NCBI GenBank assembly: GCA_002127295.1
Contig: NFUV01000001.1
Span: forward strand, 1,860,001-1,924,000
Reading direction: 5' to 3'
DNA from: Chitinophagaceae bacterium IBVUCB2
GTDB taxonomy: Bacteria; Bacteroidota; Bacteroidia; Chitinophagales; Chitinophagaceae
Length of the DNA: 64,000 nucleotides
The position numbers and the translations under genes are program-made. Each line of letters begins with the position of its first letter. The first letter of the stretch is position 1. Below, in pieces: positions 34,848-44,571 of the stretch. Under the pieces are notes generated by a model. That model was not told the origin of the DNA. It saw only the letters and a program-made list of their open reading frames with translations, and ran no database searches.

Positions 34848-34857
34848 TACATCTTCT

Positions 34858-35383
34858 ATGCAAAAATTATTCTTACTAGTAGCGTTGTTAAGTAAAACAG
34901 CGTTGTTTCATGTCCAAAAAATAAAAACTAATAATATAAACACTACGAACAAACTGCGGGATAACTTTTACCAATCGTAAAATAGAATGCTTTGAACCTG
35001 AGTGTTGCTTTTTATACTCTATTGAATCCAAGACTCTTTTTGCAAATAGTCCGGCGGGTGCTAATAGTGCTGACATAAAATGGCATTAGATTCCAAAAAC
35101 ACAACCGTCACCAGTAACCACCAGCCCTAACCGAATAGATATTACTGACCAAATCAATAAAAAAAAGATCACAAACGGAACAGAGATGGTTTATGAAACA
35201 AATGCTAATTCTAAAGTTTATGCTACCTATAAAAACGGCAAGCTTACAGAATGGTAGGGTATGGGAGAAGATGGTAGAAAAGTAAAATCGACCCAGCTAG
35301 GAATAACACCAACTACTTGTGAAGATTGTTTAGTGTTACCTAATGGAACAATGGCTTGAAAAAATGTACACCAATCCAAGTGA
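34858..35383 (+). pseudogene. Degraded secreted-protein gene(s), family A member 2
   Basis: The gap 34848-35502 lacks an intact gene, but an ATG at 34858 opens a signal-peptide-like stretch (MQKLFLLVALLSKTALF). A frameshift near 34970 leads into a second frame that is readable to 35383. That frame contains three in-frame stops (TAG 35087, TAG 35255, TGA 35357). Its later part, TNGTEMVYETNANSKV, YATYKNGKLTEW, GEDGRKVK and CEDCLVLPNGTMA, follows the pattern of the secreted family at 32034 and 36914, and the TGA falls where those proteins have Cys. Hence it is a decayed paralog, possibly joined to the remnant of another gene. Confidence 0.7.
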
Positions 35384-35502
35384 TATCCTTCCTGCAAAAA
35401 AGGCAAATTAATAGTAGTAGCTATATATTCTTTTTCCAGCATTTGGCTTTTATTCGGATAAAAATAATTTAGATTTTAAATCATTTTATTAAAACACGAG
35501 GT

Positions 35503-36774
35503 ATGAATAAAACAATTAAAACAATTGTGTTTTTTTCCATTGCTCAATTCATGTTTATTAGCTTTATTCAAGCACAAAATAAGACTTGTTATGTATGGGC
35601 AAATGGTCATTGGGAGAGACCAAGGGCTAACAAAGAGTACCATCCGGATTCATTGCACTGTATTAAACCGGGCCAATCCTTACCAAGCAGACCGAAAGTA
35701 ACAGACCGTCGTGACGACAATGCGGAGCAACTTGACAATGGTGATGAAAGAGTCGTTGATCATCGTATTTCCAGGGATATGTCCCCAGATTTAGTTAAAC
35801 CAGCATTTGAAGAAATGCCTGTATATCGCATCCAGTTGCGAATCACAACATCTGATAATAATGGAACTGACGATGCGGTATGGGTTGAGCTGAATAAAGA
35901 AGAGCATCGGTTTTACCTAGCTAAGGGGATTGATAATTTTCAACCAAGAAAAACAGTAACGTATGATGTTGTGGATGCAGACATTAAGAAGCTAAAAGAT
36001 ATACAGTTTCTAAAATTTGGCGTAAAAGGCGACGACGGCCCATGTTTCAAAAAAATTGAACTAATTATTAATAACTCAAGTACACCAATTTATGCTACAT
36101 CAATTGTTACAAGTGCCGGAACTTGTTTTGATAACAATAATAATCAGGTGGCAGAAAATTTAACTATTACATATAATAGTTTACGTAGTCATGCTTATTG
36201 GAATTATAACGGTGCGAGAGCAAATATGTGGCGGCCTGTTAAAAAAATAAATAAAGAGTGGATAGTAAGTTTAATTGAGGCTTGTATCGGCAATCAGATG
36301 GTGCAGGATGGATCAAAATTAAAATGGGGGAGCCATGGGGGAACTCTTGAAAACAATACCTTATTTGGCGCTGCCGTAGAAGTAAAATACAAGAACAATC
36401 ACACACTTAGTGTTGATTTGGATTTAGAAAGAGATATCACAGGATCTAACCCCGAGGCTGACATAAAATTTGAGTTAGACTTCAGGTGTAATGATGGGGT
36501 AATTAATATAGAAACTCAAAATGTAGTAGTGAGTACCGATGGCGTTGGTGAAGTGCAGAATTTTATCAGAACAACTGGTTTTGACCTGGTAAGTATTGGC
36601 ATAGGTGTATTTGTGGCACCCGTTGCCGCAACACCGCTTACAATAGGTGCATGGTTTTCGCTGAGAAGAGCCATTGCCTTTAGCGTAAAATTAAACCCTG
36701 GCGCACCCACTACTTCAAATACCTGCAACCAAACTATTGTAACTGCAGCAGGTGATATACTATTAAAGAACTAA
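35503..36774 (+). CDS. Large secreted protein with PLAT/LH2-like domain
   Basis: 423 residues with a signal peptide ending IQAQ. A region at about 105-200 (VYRIQLRITTSDNNGTDDAVWVEL, FQPRKTVTYDVVDADIKKLKDIQFLKFGVKGDDG) follows the PLAT/LH2 beta-sandwich pattern. The C-terminal 200 residues are unassigned; two hydrophobic segments (GFDLVSIGIGVFVAPVAA and TIGAWFSLRRAIAFSV) could be membrane-associating. The very end (TIVTAAGDILL) recurs in a ghost copy at 37286. Function unknown. Confidence 0.62.
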   Translation: MNKTIKTIVFFSIAQFMFISFIQAQNKTCYVWANGHWERPRANKEYHPDSLHCIKPGQSLPSRPKVTDRRDDNAEQLDNGDERVVDHRISRDMSPDLVKPAFEEMPVYRIQLRITTSDNNGTDDAVWVELNKEEHRFYLAKGIDNFQPRKTVTYDVVDADIKKLKDIQFLKFGVKGDDGPCFKKIELIINNSSTPIYATSIVTSAGTCFDNNNNQVAENLTITYNSLRSHAYWNYNGARANMWRPVKKINKEWIVSLIEACIGNQMVQDGSKLKWGSHGGTLENNTLFGAAVEVKYKNNHTLSVDLDLERDITGSNPEADIKFELDFRCNDGVINIETQNVVVSTDGVGEVQNFIRTTGFDLVSIGIGVFVAPVAATPLTIGAWFSLRRAIAFSVKLNPGAPTTSNTCNQTIVTAAGDILLKN

Positions 36775-36913
36775 AAAATATTTTTTGATTTATGCTGTCA
36801 GAATTATCGGCCATGTTCTTATCAGAACAACTCGAGGCCCTGCGGTTTTGATAAAGCAGAATTTGTTAGAAATGGTGACCCGATCCAAAAACATTAACCT
36901 CTAAAACTATATT

Positions 36914-37285
36914 ATGAAACATTACATTTTCTTGATGATTTGTTTTTTAACTACCGTCAATATTTACTCACAGGCTTCTGAAAATTTATCTGATGCTATT
37001 GAAAACAAGAGGAAGGCGAATGGAAAGGTGTTAGCGTTTACAGATAATTCAGGCCTGCGGGTGAGCATAACTTATAAAAAAAGTAAAGTAGCAGCCATCG
37101 AGGCACTTGATAAAAATGGCGAACATTTAATAGTGACATATGAAGGAGCTGCGGCAGCCAGCGCAAAAGGTACATTAAAGTTTGAGCCTATTTTATGTAA
37201 AGTTTGTATAACTAAAACAGATGGGACTATCATAAAGTGCTGGCAAATAAAATGCTCTGATATGCCGGTTCAAAAAGCACAATAG
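36914..37285 (+). CDS. Secreted Cys-containing protein, family A member 3
   Basis: 123 residues. The signal peptide ends YSQA. The pattern is RKANGKVLAFTDNSGLRV, YKKSKVAAIEALDKNG, CKVC and CWQIKC. It is a paralog of the protein at 32034 and of the pseudogene between them. No operator palindrome was found in the 139 bp upstream. Followed without a gap by the ghost fragment of the 423-aa gene. Confidence 0.68.
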   Translation: MKHYIFLMICFLTTVNIYSQASENLSDAIENKRKANGKVLAFTDNSGLRVSITYKKSKVAAIEALDKNGEHLIVTYEGAAAASAKGTLKFEPILCKVCITKTDGTIIKCWQIKCSDMPVQKAQ

Positions 37286-37486
37286 TACTCTCTAACTATT
37301 GTTACGAAGGCAGGTGATATACTATTTTATCCAGGAGGTTCCACAGGCGACCCGTTTCTGGATTGTGGTGTTATCTGCCTTGGTATATTATTGCCTGCGG
37401 CAATTCAGATTTATGTAAAAGTGCTTATAGAAAATGTTACTTGGATTGTAAGAAAAATAGTCCGTCAAGAAGTGAATCGGGAATAA
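37286..37486 (+). pseudogene. 3' ghost copy of the 423-aa secreted-protein gene
   Basis: An open stretch without a start codon begins TIVTKAGDILF; its first ~35 bases match the 3' end of the gene at 35503 (about 36730-36765) with only a few differences. Downstream it continues in frame for about 55 codons, with DCGVICLGILLPAAIQIYVKVLIENVTWIVRKI, before a stop. It is best read as the remnant of a tandem copy. The rest of the gap to 37596 shows nothing else. Confidence 0.6.
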
Positions 37487-37596
37487 TACATCTAATTATA
37501 TATACCATTAAATAAACTGGCAGTAAAGCTGTAATTTATTCTGGAAGGTCTTGCATTTTATTCATTCGATGCAGAGGCTGTTGTAATAAAATAACC

Positions 37597-39966
37597 TTAC
37601 TCCAATATCCGCAGCTTCGCATAGTTCAGCATAATTTTCTTCTCGCCATTATGTTCAAACTTAACCGTAGCAATAGGATTATGTGCAGCCCCTTCCATTT
37701 TTAGAACTTCGCCAAAGCCAAATTTTTGGTGCTCTACTTTTTGGCCTTCTTTTAATCCGGAAGTGTCGCTGGCAACAAAGTCCACTGAAGGCACATGCTC
37801 TTTTACTTTTGCAGGTACACCTTTCGGTGGTAAGTAAGATGGTGTTGATTTAGCAGCTGCCGGACCTGAGTTATAATAAGTACCTGATTGCTTTGTTACT
37901 GTTCCCGATTCTCCATCATCCACATTCTTTGACCGCATTCTGTCAAATGCAGATTGTTTACCCCAGTTGCTGCCACCGATCTGATTCTTTGCGCCTCCTC
38001 CTGCAAAACTTCTATCCATAAATTGCTCCGGTACTTCTTCTATAAACCGGCTGGGTTCATTTTGTACTAACTGGCCAAACCGATAACGGGTATTGGCATA
38101 CGTAATCCAAAGCCGCTGCTTGGCTCTTGTTATTACTACGTAAAACAATCTTCTTTCTTCTTCCAGTTCTTCTCTTGTATTAATCGCCATTGCATTGGGA
38201 AAAAGCATTTCTTCAAGTCCGGCTGCAAACACACAACTAAACTCCAATCCTTTGGCCGCATGAATTGTCATTAATTTAATGGTGTCAGCATCAGGGTCTT
38301 TATCGTCTGCATCCGTCAGCAAGGTAATTTGCTGCAGATAAGATGCAAGGCTTTTATCTACCAATTCACCATCTTCATTGTCGGGGCTTTCTGTCCACTC
38401 TTTAATTGAGTTGAGCAATTCTTGTATGTTCTCATACCTGGCCACCCCTTCAGTACTTTTATCGTTAAATAATTCTTTTACCAAGCTTGTTTGCTTACCT
38501 ACATGCACCGCTACTTCATAGGCGTTTTGCCTGGTAAGCATGCTGGCAAAACTTTTTATCATCGTTACAAAATCCTGTAATGCTGTAAATGTTCCGGCCC
38601 GGAAACCAAATTCATTTGCTTTTTCCAGCACCTGCCACATGCTGATATTATTTTCATTGGCCGATAACACCAATTTGTCAATCGTAGTTTTTCCGATTCC
38701 TCTTGCCGGGTAATTGATGATACGTTTTAACGCTTCCTCATCCTGTGGATTTACTATGATGCGGAGATAGGCAACAATATCTTTTATTTCCTTTCGCTGG
38801 TAAAAGCTGGTGCCACCGTAAATAGTATAGGCAAGACCCATTCTGCGCAGCGCTTCTTCAAAAGCACGGCTTTGTGCATTAGTCCGGTAAAGGATTGCAA
38901 AATCCTTATTGCTGTAATGATTGCGGAGTTTTTGTTCCTGTATACTATCAGCAACAAATTTACCCTCGTCATTGTCTGTCATCGTTCGGACCAGCTTAAT
39001 CTTTTCTCCTTCACTATTATCGGTGAACAATACTTTTTCGATCTGGCCTTTATTATTCTTAATTACTTCGTTGGCTACGTTTATAATATTTTTAGTGCTG
39101 CGATAATTCTGTTCCAGCTTTACAATCTTTACTTCATCATAATCTTTTTGAAACTGCAGGATGTTTTCAATGGTAGCGCCACGGAAACTATAAATACTTT
39201 GTGCATCATCACCCACGACACATACATTCTCATGCATAGCACCCAATAGTTTTATTATTTCATACTGCGAGGGGTTGGTATCCTGGTACTCGTCAATTAA
39301 AATATATTTGAATTTATGCTGGTATTTAGAGAGGGCCTCCGGAACATTTTTTAGCAGCTCATAAAATTTCAGCAACAGATCGTCAAAATCCATTGCGCCA
39401 TTTTTGAAACAACGTTTGGCGTACGCTTCATATATCTGGCCGATAGCAGGACGATTGCTCCGCATATCTTCCTGTTGTAAGCCATAATCGTTTTTATATT
39501 CTGCCGGGCCGACCAATGCGTTTTTGGCGGCAGAAATTCTATTGTAAACAATATTGGGTTTGTAATGTTTGTCATCCAGATCCATTTCGTTGATGACGGT
39601 CTTCACTACACTTTTTGCATCATCCGTATCGTAAATAGTGAAACTTTTTGGATAGCCGATCCTGTCTGCCTCAAAGCGGAGTATTCTTGCAAATACCGAG
39701 TGAAAAGTGCCGATATATAAATTGCGGGCTTCGCCATTGCCTAATATCTTTTCCACCCTTTCCTTCATCTCTTTGGCAGCCTTGTTAGTAAACGTCAATG
39801 CCAGTATATTGAACGCATCAACCCCGTTCGCCATTAAATGAATTACCCTTGTAGTAAGTACTTTGGTTTTTCCGCTGCCTGCTCCGGCCACAATCATTAT
39901 CGGGCCATCTTTATGTAAAACTGCTTCCCGCTGACGGTCGTTTAACCCCTGCAAATAATCAATCAT
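37597..39966 (-). CDS. pcrA: PcrA/UvrD-type ATP-dependent DNA helicase
   Basis: 789 residues, superfamily 1A 3'-5' helicase for replication-fork rescue and repair. Walker A AGAGSGKT at 27-34, motif II LLIDEYQDTNPSQYE, motif IV/V TIHAAKGLEFSCVF and VVITRAKQRLWI are all present. The C-terminal linker and Tudor-like tail ends GEKKIMLNYAKLRILE. That tail is duplicated in the relic at 26627. A single gene without a close partner. Confidence 0.96.
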   Translation of the reverse strand: MIDYLQGLNDRQREAVLHKDGPIMIVAGAGSGKTKVLTTRVIHLMANGVDAFNILALTFTNKAAKEMKERVEKILGNGEARNLYIGTFHSVFARILRFEADRIGYPKSFTIYDTDDAKSVVKTVINEMDLDDKHYKPNIVYNRISAAKNALVGPAEYKNDYGLQQEDMRSNRPAIGQIYEAYAKRCFKNGAMDFDDLLLKFYELLKNVPEALSKYQHKFKYILIDEYQDTNPSQYEIIKLLGAMHENVCVVGDDAQSIYSFRGATIENILQFQKDYDEVKIVKLEQNYRSTKNIINVANEVIKNNKGQIEKVLFTDNSEGEKIKLVRTMTDNDEGKFVADSIQEQKLRNHYSNKDFAILYRTNAQSRAFEEALRRMGLAYTIYGGTSFYQRKEIKDIVAYLRIIVNPQDEEALKRIINYPARGIGKTTIDKLVLSANENNISMWQVLEKANEFGFRAGTFTALQDFVTMIKSFASMLTRQNAYEVAVHVGKQTSLVKELFNDKSTEGVARYENIQELLNSIKEWTESPDNEDGELVDKSLASYLQQITLLTDADDKDPDADTIKLMTIHAAKGLEFSCVFAAGLEEMLFPNAMAINTREELEEERRLFYVVITRAKQRLWITYANTRYRFGQLVQNEPSRFIEEVPEQFMDRSFAGGGAKNQIGGSNWGKQSAFDRMRSKNVDDGESGTVTKQSGTYYNSGPAAAKSTPSYLPPKGVPAKVKEHVPSVDFVASDTSGLKEGQKVEHQKFGFGEVLKMEGAAHNPIATVKFEHNGEKKIMLNYAKLRILE

Positions 39967-40027
39967 AGCCGCAAGTTACGAAGGGGGCAGAAAAGAAAAA
40001 TTTTACTATTTCAACTTTACCGAAACG

Positions 40028-40741
40028 TTATTTAGAACCGAGATAATCAATCAATTCCTTTTTATAACCTGAATTATAAAAAATTTCGGCTATGGTGAAA
40101 TAGTTTCCTTTATCTGAGCAAAAATCGTATGCTAATTTTGTGAACCGGAGTTTTTTGTCCTCGTTATAAAAGGTTTGAGCCAATTCTTTTAGTTGTACAG
40201 TTGTAAACCAGTTATTTTTTAATACTACTTTGGCCAAATTCAATCTCTCCTCCTCATTATATTCACCCGATAATGCTTTTTTCACATTTGCATATTGCGT
40301 AGCGTCGGCGGGTTGCTGATTGTATCCATTGTTGTTGTTTTTATAAACGCCTCCCTGTTCATTATTTGGTCTTGGATTAGTATAATTTTCATTCCAATCA
40401 TTCCGGGCAATATCGCTTTCATCCCAGGCTGTTTTTCCAAATCGCATTACAGTTAGTTCAAGATGTTTTTGATTGGTGAGTTTTATGTTGCCATCGGATA
40501 CTTTTACATACTCGGCTCCTGCTTGCCTGTTTTGCCATTGATAAATGACCAATGAATATGTTCCGGGGTTTTGATTTTGAAAAGTCTGGCTCCTATCCTG
40601 CAGGCTATATTTTTTCCCTGCATAAATGATTTTCAAATTGCTGTTACCAGTGGTGCTGATGGTAAAATTACTTCTATCCTGCGCTACTGAACTTATTGAT
40701 AGAAATATAATACAAGATAGAAGCAGAGTTAATTGTTTCAT
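40028..40741 (-). CDS. Secreted DUF4476 protein
   Basis: 237 residues. A signal peptide ends SVAQ. A beta-rich N-terminal part (RSNFTISTTGNSNLKIIYAGKKYSLQDRS) is followed by an Asn/Gln-rich linker and a C-terminal helical DUF4476 domain (about 145-235, NVKKALSGEYNEEERLNLAKVVLKNNWFTTVQLKELAQTF). DUF4476 is a Bacteroidota family with no known function. It is preceded by the penicillin acylase gene on the same strand. Confidence 0.85.
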   Translation of the reverse strand: MKQLTLLLSCIIFLSISSVAQDRSNFTISTTGNSNLKIIYAGKKYSLQDRSQTFQNQNPGTYSLVIYQWQNRQAGAEYVKVSDGNIKLTNQKHLELTVMRFGKTAWDESDIARNDWNENYTNPRPNNEQGGVYKNNNNGYNQQPADATQYANVKKALSGEYNEEERLNLAKVVLKNNWFTTVQLKELAQTFYNEDKKLRFTKLAYDFCSDKGNYFTIAEIFYNSGYKKELIDYLGSK

Positions 40742-40807
40742 GCGGTGATTGTTTGTGGTTGAAATTACCTAATCGTATAGTTGTATATATACCCTTCAAC
40801 ACTTAGT

Positions 40808-42853
40808 TTAGAGACCAGGGTGATACACTTTTTTTGCAGATTTCAATACTTCCTGCTTGTCCAATGTCATCTTTTTTGTTTGCTGTTGTTGAAACATTTC
40901 CATCTGGTCTTTAAAATGCGGTGAGTCAGGATGCATAGAGGCTCCGAATGTATTTACCGTTTCAATTTGTGGCAATCCCCCATTTTTGGGATAACGAACA
41001 AAACAGATATAAGCATCCCCACCTGTTACTTTGCGCATTCCATTTTTATATGGCTCCGAAAAAGAAGGTGTTAACACATCCGGGAAACCCCAGGCGGGAC
41101 GGACATCATCGCCACGAACTAATTTTTGTATATCCCCCAGCACCAGATCTGTTTTACCAAAATGCTGCAGCATATAATCATTCACATATTGAAACGTTTC
41201 TATGGCTTCTGTTTTAGAAATTTGCCTGGTACCAACTCCTTTCAATTTATCAGCGAGATAATAGTAAGTAAGCAAGAAGACAGCAGCTCCTTTACTGGAG
41301 GCAATCGATTTTTTATCCCAGTTCTGAAAATTACTAATCACTTCTTTCAATGATGGATAATCATTTATATTCAGGTTAAACATGCTATCGATACCATAAG
41401 TGTATTTTAATTGCCTGGGTAATTGCTGATCAAATTTTATTCGCTTGAATGTAGTGTAATCAACTTTATCGCTATTAATTAACTCTGTTACCCGCTGGCT
41501 ACGGTTATTATGGTAAGTTTCATAGCCATCGTTCTTATCAAACTTGTTCCCGTTTAAATTATTTTTTGCATCCGTAGCTAAAAATGGAGAATGGTTGGTG
41601 TTGAATAAATAACCGGATAAAGGATTTATATATTGTGGCAATTCAGTTATTGGTTTGAATTCCGTCCATAATGTTGCTGATGTATTACCGGGCAATGTAC
41701 TTTTCCAGTTATACTTTGGATCAGGATTTCTTCTTGGCATTTTTCCATTGCTTACATAGAAGATTGTATCATATTTATCAGCATACATAATGTTGAACAT
41801 TGGCAGACTCGTCATACTAAGTGCTTTGTAAAATTCAGTAAAGTTCTTTGCCTTGTTCATCCGGTACCATTGTTCTAATGCTTTTATATCCATAATAGCA
41901 GGAACCCTTAATGCAAAAACACCTTTGGCTGTTTTTACTGTAGGTCCATATTTACTCCACCATATTTTCTTACCGATTGTAATGGGGATGCCTTTTACTT
42001 TTAGTTTGGCTTTATCTTCTTCCAGGCTTATCCATTCTCCGTCAAACTTGTATTGGTTTTTATTAGCCGGATTTATTTCTAATTGAAAGATGTCAATTTT
42101 ATCCTGGTAGTTTACTGTATGTGCCCAACCCAAATTTTCATTGGTACCATGAAAGATCAAACAACCACCGGGAAATAAACCGCCAAGCATATTCCACCCT
42201 TGTTCACTTTGCAGATGTGCTTCATAAAAAGCAACAGGGCCTGTGTTGGGTTGATGTGCATTGATGGCTAAAAAGCTTTCTCCTGTTGTTGTTTTACCTG
42301 AGTTCATAGCAAATGCATTGGACCCTGCTGTGTTAAAACCCGGAATGGTTGCTATTTTACCACCTAGTATTTCTGGCAGTGCATTATCTACGCCACAAAA
42401 AAGACTGATGGAAAAAACAACTGCTGTGAGGTAATCTTTCTCTGTGAAAGGAAAAGCTTTTTTGTATTTCACTTCTTCGGGATGAGCTTTTGCATAAGCG
42501 TTCAAACCCGCAACATATCCTTTTATTAATTCTACAAAATCGGGGCTTAATGTATTCCATTGTTCTTCTACAGTTTTTCTTATTCGTAGCAGGTTGATAA
42601 CATAATCTCCTTCGGCACCTTTTTTACCAAGGCCCGTTCCCAATTTAGCTTTGCCACTCAGCACTACCAATTGCAGTGTTTCAAAATCATCCTCGGCATG
42701 TGCCCATGCGATTCCATAAGCAACTTCCGGGTCAGTTTTTGCAAATACATGTGGAATGCCAAAACTATCCCGTGCAATAGTAATGTTGGTGGGGGAGATT
42801 TGTGCGGAAGCTGTAAAAGCCACAAACAAAAAAAACAGGAAAAAAATTTTCAT
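40808..42853 (-). CDS. Penicillin acylase family protein (Ntn hydrolase)
   Basis: 681 residues from the ATG at 42853, where a signal peptide (MKIFFLFFLFVAFTASAQ) starts; an open frame to 42928 overlaps the neighbouring gene and was rejected. The family folds as a precursor cut by itself before Ser, here S178 in TAGSNAFAMNSG, and the alpha-chain motif IARDSFGIPHVFAKTDPEVAYGIAWAHAEDD is intact. Members hydrolyse amide bonds of penicillin or acyl-homoserine lactones (quorum quenching) or cyclic peptides. Which applies here cannot be told. It is probably periplasmic. Confidence 0.93.
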   Translation of the reverse strand: MKIFFLFFLFVAFTASAQISPTNITIARDSFGIPHVFAKTDPEVAYGIAWAHAEDDFETLQLVVLSGKAKLGTGLGKKGAEGDYVINLLRIRKTVEEQWNTLSPDFVELIKGYVAGLNAYAKAHPEEVKYKKAFPFTEKDYLTAVVFSISLFCGVDNALPEILGGKIATIPGFNTAGSNAFAMNSGKTTTGESFLAINAHQPNTGPVAFYEAHLQSEQGWNMLGGLFPGGCLIFHGTNENLGWAHTVNYQDKIDIFQLEINPANKNQYKFDGEWISLEEDKAKLKVKGIPITIGKKIWWSKYGPTVKTAKGVFALRVPAIMDIKALEQWYRMNKAKNFTEFYKALSMTSLPMFNIMYADKYDTIFYVSNGKMPRRNPDPKYNWKSTLPGNTSATLWTEFKPITELPQYINPLSGYLFNTNHSPFLATDAKNNLNGNKFDKNDGYETYHNNRSQRVTELINSDKVDYTTFKRIKFDQQLPRQLKYTYGIDSMFNLNINDYPSLKEVISNFQNWDKKSIASSKGAAVFLLTYYYLADKLKGVGTRQISKTEAIETFQYVNDYMLQHFGKTDLVLGDIQKLVRGDDVRPAWGFPDVLTPSFSEPYKNGMRKVTGGDAYICFVRYPKNGGLPQIETVNTFGASMHPDSPHFKDQMEMFQQQQTKKMTLDKQEVLKSAKKVYHPGL

Positions 42854-42893
42854 CCTGAAATTTAAATAAAAAGAATCAGGAGCCGAAGTATTC

Positions 42894-44447
42894 TTATTTC
42901 TTCCGTTTACTCTGCAAATACTTCTCATGTATCACTGTTCCCATTGGTTTATCATACACTTTGCTTTCTACCCAGGAAATAATATCGAGATAGGCAAAGG
43001 CCCGGGTTTCAAAACGGCTTTTTTCCAAATGCTTAATAGTGTGGAGGAGCTTTTCAAACTCTGGTTTTAATTGCCGGGGCGATAATGGGATAGAGTTGCG
43101 TAAAAACTTGAACATTGCTTCTTCAACTGTAGTAAGGTTTTTCATCTTCGCCATAAACCGATAAACGGATTTACTGAGGGATTCCATCAGCATATCATTT
43201 CCTAATTCATAATGTGCCATTAAATGCAGCACTCTTGCATAGCATTGCAGATCGTAGCGCAGATTTGTTTTATCGTTGATGATCTTTTGCAGGTAATCAA
43301 TACTGCGATTATAATCGCCGCTGCCAAAGCAAAGCATGGCGAATTTATAATTCAATACCAATATGCGGTGACTATCGATAAAGAGATAAAACTCTTCCAG
43401 TTTTTCTTCGATACCCGGTATAAGTGAAAGCCCCTGTTTAAAAGTACCCAACATAAAATGTTGGTTGATGCGGGCTGTACTGATATAAATAAAGGCAAGG
43501 GTGCGGAAGTTGTCGTGGTCTTTTACCCTGGCCAGTTGCGCTACTTTTTCAAATTTCTTCAATGTTTTTTCAAACTCCCGGTAGTTACGCAAATCAAAAT
43601 GAGCATTCAGTAAATTATGTATGCCTTTGATATAGTGGCCTGTTTCTACTCTCACCATTAATGGTTGTTCAGTAAACAGATCAACCCATTTTTTTGTGTA
43701 GCGATAGTATTGTAAAAAATCCTGGCGGATGAATGCATACCATGTGTAACTCTGGTACAGGTATAATCTTTCGTAAAAACCAGTTTGCCCGATCACTTCC
43801 TTGGTCAAGTTATCTTTCATGAACTGGCGCACATCTTTTTCATCTTCTTCATTTCTTGCATGGCCATGTTCAACATACCAGCTGTATAATTTTAAGGCAA
43901 GATTTGAAAGCCGTGCTACCATTTCAATATGACGACTTACTTCATTCGCTTCTGCAGAAAGTATTTCCGCCCTGTCCTGCATACTCCTGGTGATGTGCAG
44001 GTTCTCAATTCTTTTTTCTAACGCAATAGCTTGTGGCAAAAAATTAAATTTCTGATTTGCTTTAGCGATCTCTTTTGTTCTTTCTAAAATGCGAAGGCTT
44101 TGATGAAACAATCCTTTCTTATAAAGTATGTGTGCATAATCGAACTGCTCATTCAATTGCAGGTCGAGACTATCAGCACTTTTTAGTAAGCGAAGACTGG
44201 CTAATATCTGTTTGTATAAATGGGTTTTGAGATTTGCTAACTGCGGTTTAGTAACACCTGTTAGTTTTTTTAGTAGCAATTTCTCATCGTATTCCTTCAA
44301 CTTGTCAAGGGCATCAAAAAGACGTACGATTTTGAGTTCTTCTTTACCCGAACTGCGCTTTATATAAAGCTTAAAGTGGCGCTTTTCTGCCTTTTCCAGC
44401 GATTTTATTAGTTGAAATAATATGTCTGTCGGACGGTTGGGCATCAT
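42894..44447 (-). CDS. Conserved helical-repeat protein, unknown function
   Basis: 517 residues, cytoplasmic, almost entirely helical and without a recognised catalytic motif. Repeated helix pairs such as EQFDYAHILYKKGLFHQSLRILERTKEIAKAN and QCYARVLHLMAHYELGNDMLM resemble TPR-like scaffolds. A basic patch near residues 24-31 (YIKRSSGK) and a Lys/Arg C-terminus are present. It starts 434 bp from the next rightward gene across a gap that holds a candidate RNA gene. No confident family; seen widely in Bacteroidota by layout only. Confidence 0.65.
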   Translation of the reverse strand: MMPNRPTDILFQLIKSLEKAEKRHFKLYIKRSSGKEELKIVRLFDALDKLKEYDEKLLLKKLTGVTKPQLANLKTHLYKQILASLRLLKSADSLDLQLNEQFDYAHILYKKGLFHQSLRILERTKEIAKANQKFNFLPQAIALEKRIENLHITRSMQDRAEILSAEANEVSRHIEMVARLSNLALKLYSWYVEHGHARNEEDEKDVRQFMKDNLTKEVIGQTGFYERLYLYQSYTWYAFIRQDFLQYYRYTKKWVDLFTEQPLMVRVETGHYIKGIHNLLNAHFDLRNYREFEKTLKKFEKVAQLARVKDHDNFRTLAFIYISTARINQHFMLGTFKQGLSLIPGIEEKLEEFYLFIDSHRILVLNYKFAMLCFGSGDYNRSIDYLQKIINDKTNLRYDLQCYARVLHLMAHYELGNDMLMESLSKSVYRFMAKMKNLTTVEEAMFKFLRNSIPLSPRQLKPEFEKLLHTIKHLEKSRFETRAFAYLDIISWVESKVYDKPMGTVIHEKYLQSKRKK

Positions 44448-44534
44448 AAAGAGTTTTTGCTGAAAGTCTTTGCCAGTAAGGGTTTGGCACTTTACCCATC
44501 TGCTTAGGCATGCTGAAATGATGCCGTATTTGAT

Positions 44535-44565
44535 TTGAAGGACAAGGTGCCGCTACCTACTTTTG
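44535..44565 (+). promoter_or_regulatory. Consensus Bacteroidota promoter for a candidate RNA
   Basis: TTG (44535-44537), 20-nt spacer, TACTTTTG (44558-44565). The match is perfect in sequence and spacing to TTG-N20-TAnnTTTG, with no coding sequence following. Confidence 0.7.
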
Positions 44566-44571
44566 TTTCAG

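Noticed and set aside
42854-42928. N-terminal extension of the penicillin acylase
   Set aside because: A signal peptide starts at 42853, and the extension overlaps the end of the upstream gene.
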